Shown: piece after piece, positions 62,315 to 64,000 of the stretch
Layout of the letters: the number at the start of each line of letters is the position of its first letter
Numbering within the stretch: the first letter of the stretch is position 1
Source: Leptospira licerasiae serovar Varillal str. VAR 010
Lineage (GTDB): Bacteria > Spirochaetota > Leptospiria > Leptospirales > Leptospiraceae
NCBI RefSeq assembly: GCF_000244755.1
Contig: NZ_AHOO02000011.1
Coordinates: 152,001-216,000 of the forward strand
Reading direction: 5' to 3'
Length of the DNA stretch: 64,000 bases
The notes under the pieces: model-generated
Database searches by the model: none
Told to the model about the DNA's origin: nothing
What the model saw: only the letters and a program-made list of their open reading frames with translations
Made by a program: the position numbers and the translations under genes

Positions 62315-62863
62315 CTATTGCTTTGCAGCAAGAGGTGTGATAACTACAACGATTTGGCGGCCGTCTAACACTGGTTCTCTTTCCGGAGTACCGACCGATT
62401 TCAAATCTTCTACCATTCGATTGACTACGTTCATTCCGAGTTCGGAGTGCATCATTTCACGACCGCGAAAGCGAAGGCTGACTTTAACTTTGTCCCCTTT
62501 TTGAAGAAACTCCACTGCGTGGCGCTTTTTAATTTCGTAATCATGTTGTTCGATCCTTGGACGGATCTTTACTTCTTTTACGTTGATTACGTGTTGTTTC
62601 TTCTTAGCTTCCTTACTCTTTTTAAGTAGTTCGAACTTATATTTACCGTAATCGATGATCTTGCAGACATGAATTTCTTGGTCGCCGGATACTTCTACCA
62701 GGTCCAAGTTTTCTTCTTTAGCGCGCCGTAAAGCCTCGTCAAAAGAAACGATCATTACTCCGTCATCCGACACCAATCTTACCTGGGATACCCCTGTAAT
62801 TTTCTCATTAATTCTATGAGTAAATAGTTTATCGGTGGGTTTCGGTTGAGGCCTCTTCTGCAT
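62315..62863 (-). CDS. infC: Translation initiation factor IF-3
   Basis: 182 residues. N-domain ([28 protein letters not shown]) and C-domain ([40 protein letters not shown]). It keeps ribosomal subunits apart and checks the start codon. The start here is a plain ATG, not the rare AUU that lets IF-3 control itself in enteric bacteria. GGAG lies 7 bp upstream. First gene of infC-rpmI-rplT. Confidence 0.96.
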   Translation of the reverse strand: MQKRPQPKPTDKLFTHRINEKITGVSQVRLVSDDGVMIVSFDEALRRAKEENLDLVEVSGDQEIHVCKIIDYGKYKFELLKKSKEAKKKQHVINVKEVKIRPRIEQHDYEIKKRHAVEFLQKGDKVKVSLRFRGREMMHSELGMNVVNRMVEDLKSVGTPEREPVLDGRQIVVVITPLAAKQ

Positions 62864-62962
62864 TCAATCTCCGGTTTTTTCCAATTTTTTGGCTAGTAGG
62901 CTAGCTTTCAAGCGATTTTCTCTACAGATAGCCTAATACATCAAGTAGAATTTAGTCCGGGA

Positions 62963-63130
62963 GACACAGAATGGGAAAGACGCAGTGTTTTTTTCTCACG
63001 CAGAGACGCGGAGCCGCAGAGGGGTTAAATGTATGAAATTAAACCCAAAAACTCTCTGCGTCTTGGCGGCTCTGCGTGCAAATAAACCTCTGTGGCTTTT
63101 TACGCTCTGCGTTTTACAAACCCTCTGCGA
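62963..63130. repeat. Dispersed palindromic repeat, copy E
   Basis: Outer unit GAGACACAG from 62961, left arm CACGCAGAGACGCGGAGCCG (62997 on), a different centre (GGGTT to AACCC, about 63022-63045, lacking the TGTAGGA palindrome), right arm CTCTCTGCGTCTTGGCGGCT to about 63080, and outer units near 63089-63128. The last one lies within the 3' end of thrS. Confidence 0.78.
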
Positions 63131-64000
63131 CTTCTTTTTCGAGGAGGGCCTTAAACTCGGAATAAGACATAGAAATTGTTTCTTCCGAGCCTCGTTTTCG
63201 GACCGCAACTGTGCCTGAATCCTTCTCCTTTTGGCCCAAAACCAGAAGGTAATTTGCCTTTTTTAAGATGGAGTCTCGGATTTTAGCGCCGATCTTCTCA
63301 TTTCGAAAATCACCTTCTGCTCTAAAACCGGATTCAATCAGATTTTTTAGGATCTCGGATCCATAATCCTGCACATTTTCAGTTACAGTCAGAACGCGTA
63401 TTTGGTTAGGAGAAATCCAAAGCGGGAACTTTCCTTCGAAATGTTCTATTAATATCCCTATAAATCTTTCCAAAGATCCATAGATTGCCCTATGGATCAT
63501 GACAGGTCTTTTTTTCGCTCCGTCTGAATCGGTATAATCCAATTCGAAACGATCCGGCATGGAGAAGTCTATCTGGACAGTTCCACATTGCCACATCCTT
63601 CCGATAGAATCCTTGATATTAAATTCTATTTTAGGTCCGTAGAATGCGCCTTCTCCTTCTTTAATGGAGAATGGAATATTTCTTTTTTCCAAGGCTTGCT
63701 TGAGAGCGTTGGTTGCAAATTCCCAATCCTCGTCCTTACCTTGGGACTTTTCTGGACGAGTAGCGATATAAGTTTTAAATTCTTGGAATCCGAACTTCTT
63801 ATACACATTAAAAGTGAAGTCTATGATATCCAATACTTCTGCTTCCAGATATTCCAAAGGTGCATAGATATGAGCGTCATCCTGAGTGAATGCTCTTACT
63901 CTGAAAAGTCCATGAAGAACTCCATGCAACTCATGACGATGTACACTTCCTAATTCTGCGAATCGAAGAGGAAGTTCTCTGTAAGAATGAAGATGGTGTT
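63114..64000 (-). CDS. thrS: Threonyl-tRNA synthetase, C-terminal part
   Basis: The gene runs off the right edge; about 295 codons are visible. It contains the class II catalytic core (motif 2 region [11 protein letters not shown] then [14 protein letters not shown]; motif 3 region [22 protein letters not shown]) and the anticodon-binding domain ([15 protein letters not shown]). It charges tRNA-Thr. The final codons, coding VAEGL, are also part of a dispersed repeat arm. Confidence 0.95.
   Translation of the reverse strand, partial: HHLHSYRELPLRFAELGSVHRHELHGVLHGLFRVRAFTQDDAHIYAPLEYLEAEVLDIIDFTFNVYKKFGFQEFKTYIATRPEKSQGKDEDWEFATNALKQALEKRNIPFSIKEGEGAFYGPKIEFNIKDSIGRMWQCGTVQIDFSMPDRFELDYTDSDGAKKRPVMIHRAIYGSLERFIGILIEHFEGKFPLWISPNQIRVLTVTENVQDYGSEILKNLIESGFRAEGDFRNEKIGAKIRDSILKKANYLLVLGQKEKDSGTVAVRKRGSEETISMSYSEFKALLEKEVAEGL

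Noticed and set aside
62315..62880. AUU-type autoregulated infC start
   Set aside because: The start codon is ATG with a normal ribosome site.

Overview
This window looks like chromosomal DNA of a spirochaete of the genus Leptospira. The evidence is a FlaA1/FlaA2 flagellar sheath pair next to a PUR-domain gene, a giant GreA with a long N-terminal extension, an LptE-type lipoprotein (so an LPS-bearing outer membrane), short spirochaete-style lipoboxes, and a large soluble chemotaxis operon. The base composition and the mix of genes would suit the group once called intermediate or P2, but that is only an inference. The window is almost entirely housekeeping genes, densely packed and mostly on the minus strand. 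I see no insertion sequence, prophage, CRISPR array, tRNA or rRNA.

Layout. 1-4.5 kb (+): the end of a GtrB-like glycosyltransferase, a GT-C-like membrane protein, and a membrane PAS histidine kinase. 4.6-8.7 kb (-): a sterol-desaturase-like hydroxylase, a membrane AraC regulator, a nucleoside-sugar epimerase-like protein, and PurB. 8.9-14.9 kb (-): a kinase-like protein, an oligopeptide-binding lipoprotein, Rel and NadC. 15-19.4 kb (-): a LysM lipoprotein, a STAS protein, Tgt, Fur and LptE. 19.5-26.6 kb: an M23 peptidase (+), then giant GreA, FlaA1, FlaA2 and a PUR protein (-). 26.9-30.9 kb (-): two unknown envelope proteins, RadA and an RNase D-like exonuclease. 31-35.3 kb (+): a GH36 alpha-galactosidase, a lipoprotein and a DUF4105 protein. 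35.3-38.2 kb (-): a receiver-PP2C phosphatase, an unknown protein and an HDAC-like protein. 38.2-40.1 kb (+): pyruvate kinase and a small membrane protein. 40.1-46.1 kb (-): MscS, AroB, Nudix, RNase III, AcpP, FabG, PlsX and L32. 46.3-54.7 kb (-): HisG, a TPR protein, S1, Cmk, AroA, TyrA, PheA, ScpB and ScpA. 54.7-59.8 kb (-): CheY, CheB, CheA and CheW. 59.9-62.9 kb (-): a 5-formyl-THF cyclo-ligase, ZapA, an acidic coiled-coil protein, L20, L35 and IF-3. At the right edge is the 3' part of thrS.

How the genes work together. Fatty-acid and phospholipid synthesis (rpmF-plsX-fabG-acpP), aromatic amino-acid synthesis (aroB; aroA-tyrA-pheA) and translation (rpsA; infC-rpmI-rplT) form conventional operons. 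Signalling is rich: a complete receptor-independent chemotaxis core, a PP2C response regulator, a STAS antagonist, a stringent-response enzyme and two membrane sensors. Many starts are TTG or GTG and are coupled to the upstream stop by 4-bp overlaps.

Most noteworthy: (1) CheA carries a C-terminal CheC/CheX-like domain with an intact phosphatase motif, so kinase and phosphatase seem to be fused. (2) Five copies of a dispersed palindromic repeat (CGCAGAG-type arms, usually around a TGTAGGAACTCCTACA-like centre) sit at gene 3' ends and in two cases supply the last codons. (3) acpP, greA and purB have stable hairpins directly at the ribosome binding site; acpP also has a 27-bp dyad upstream.
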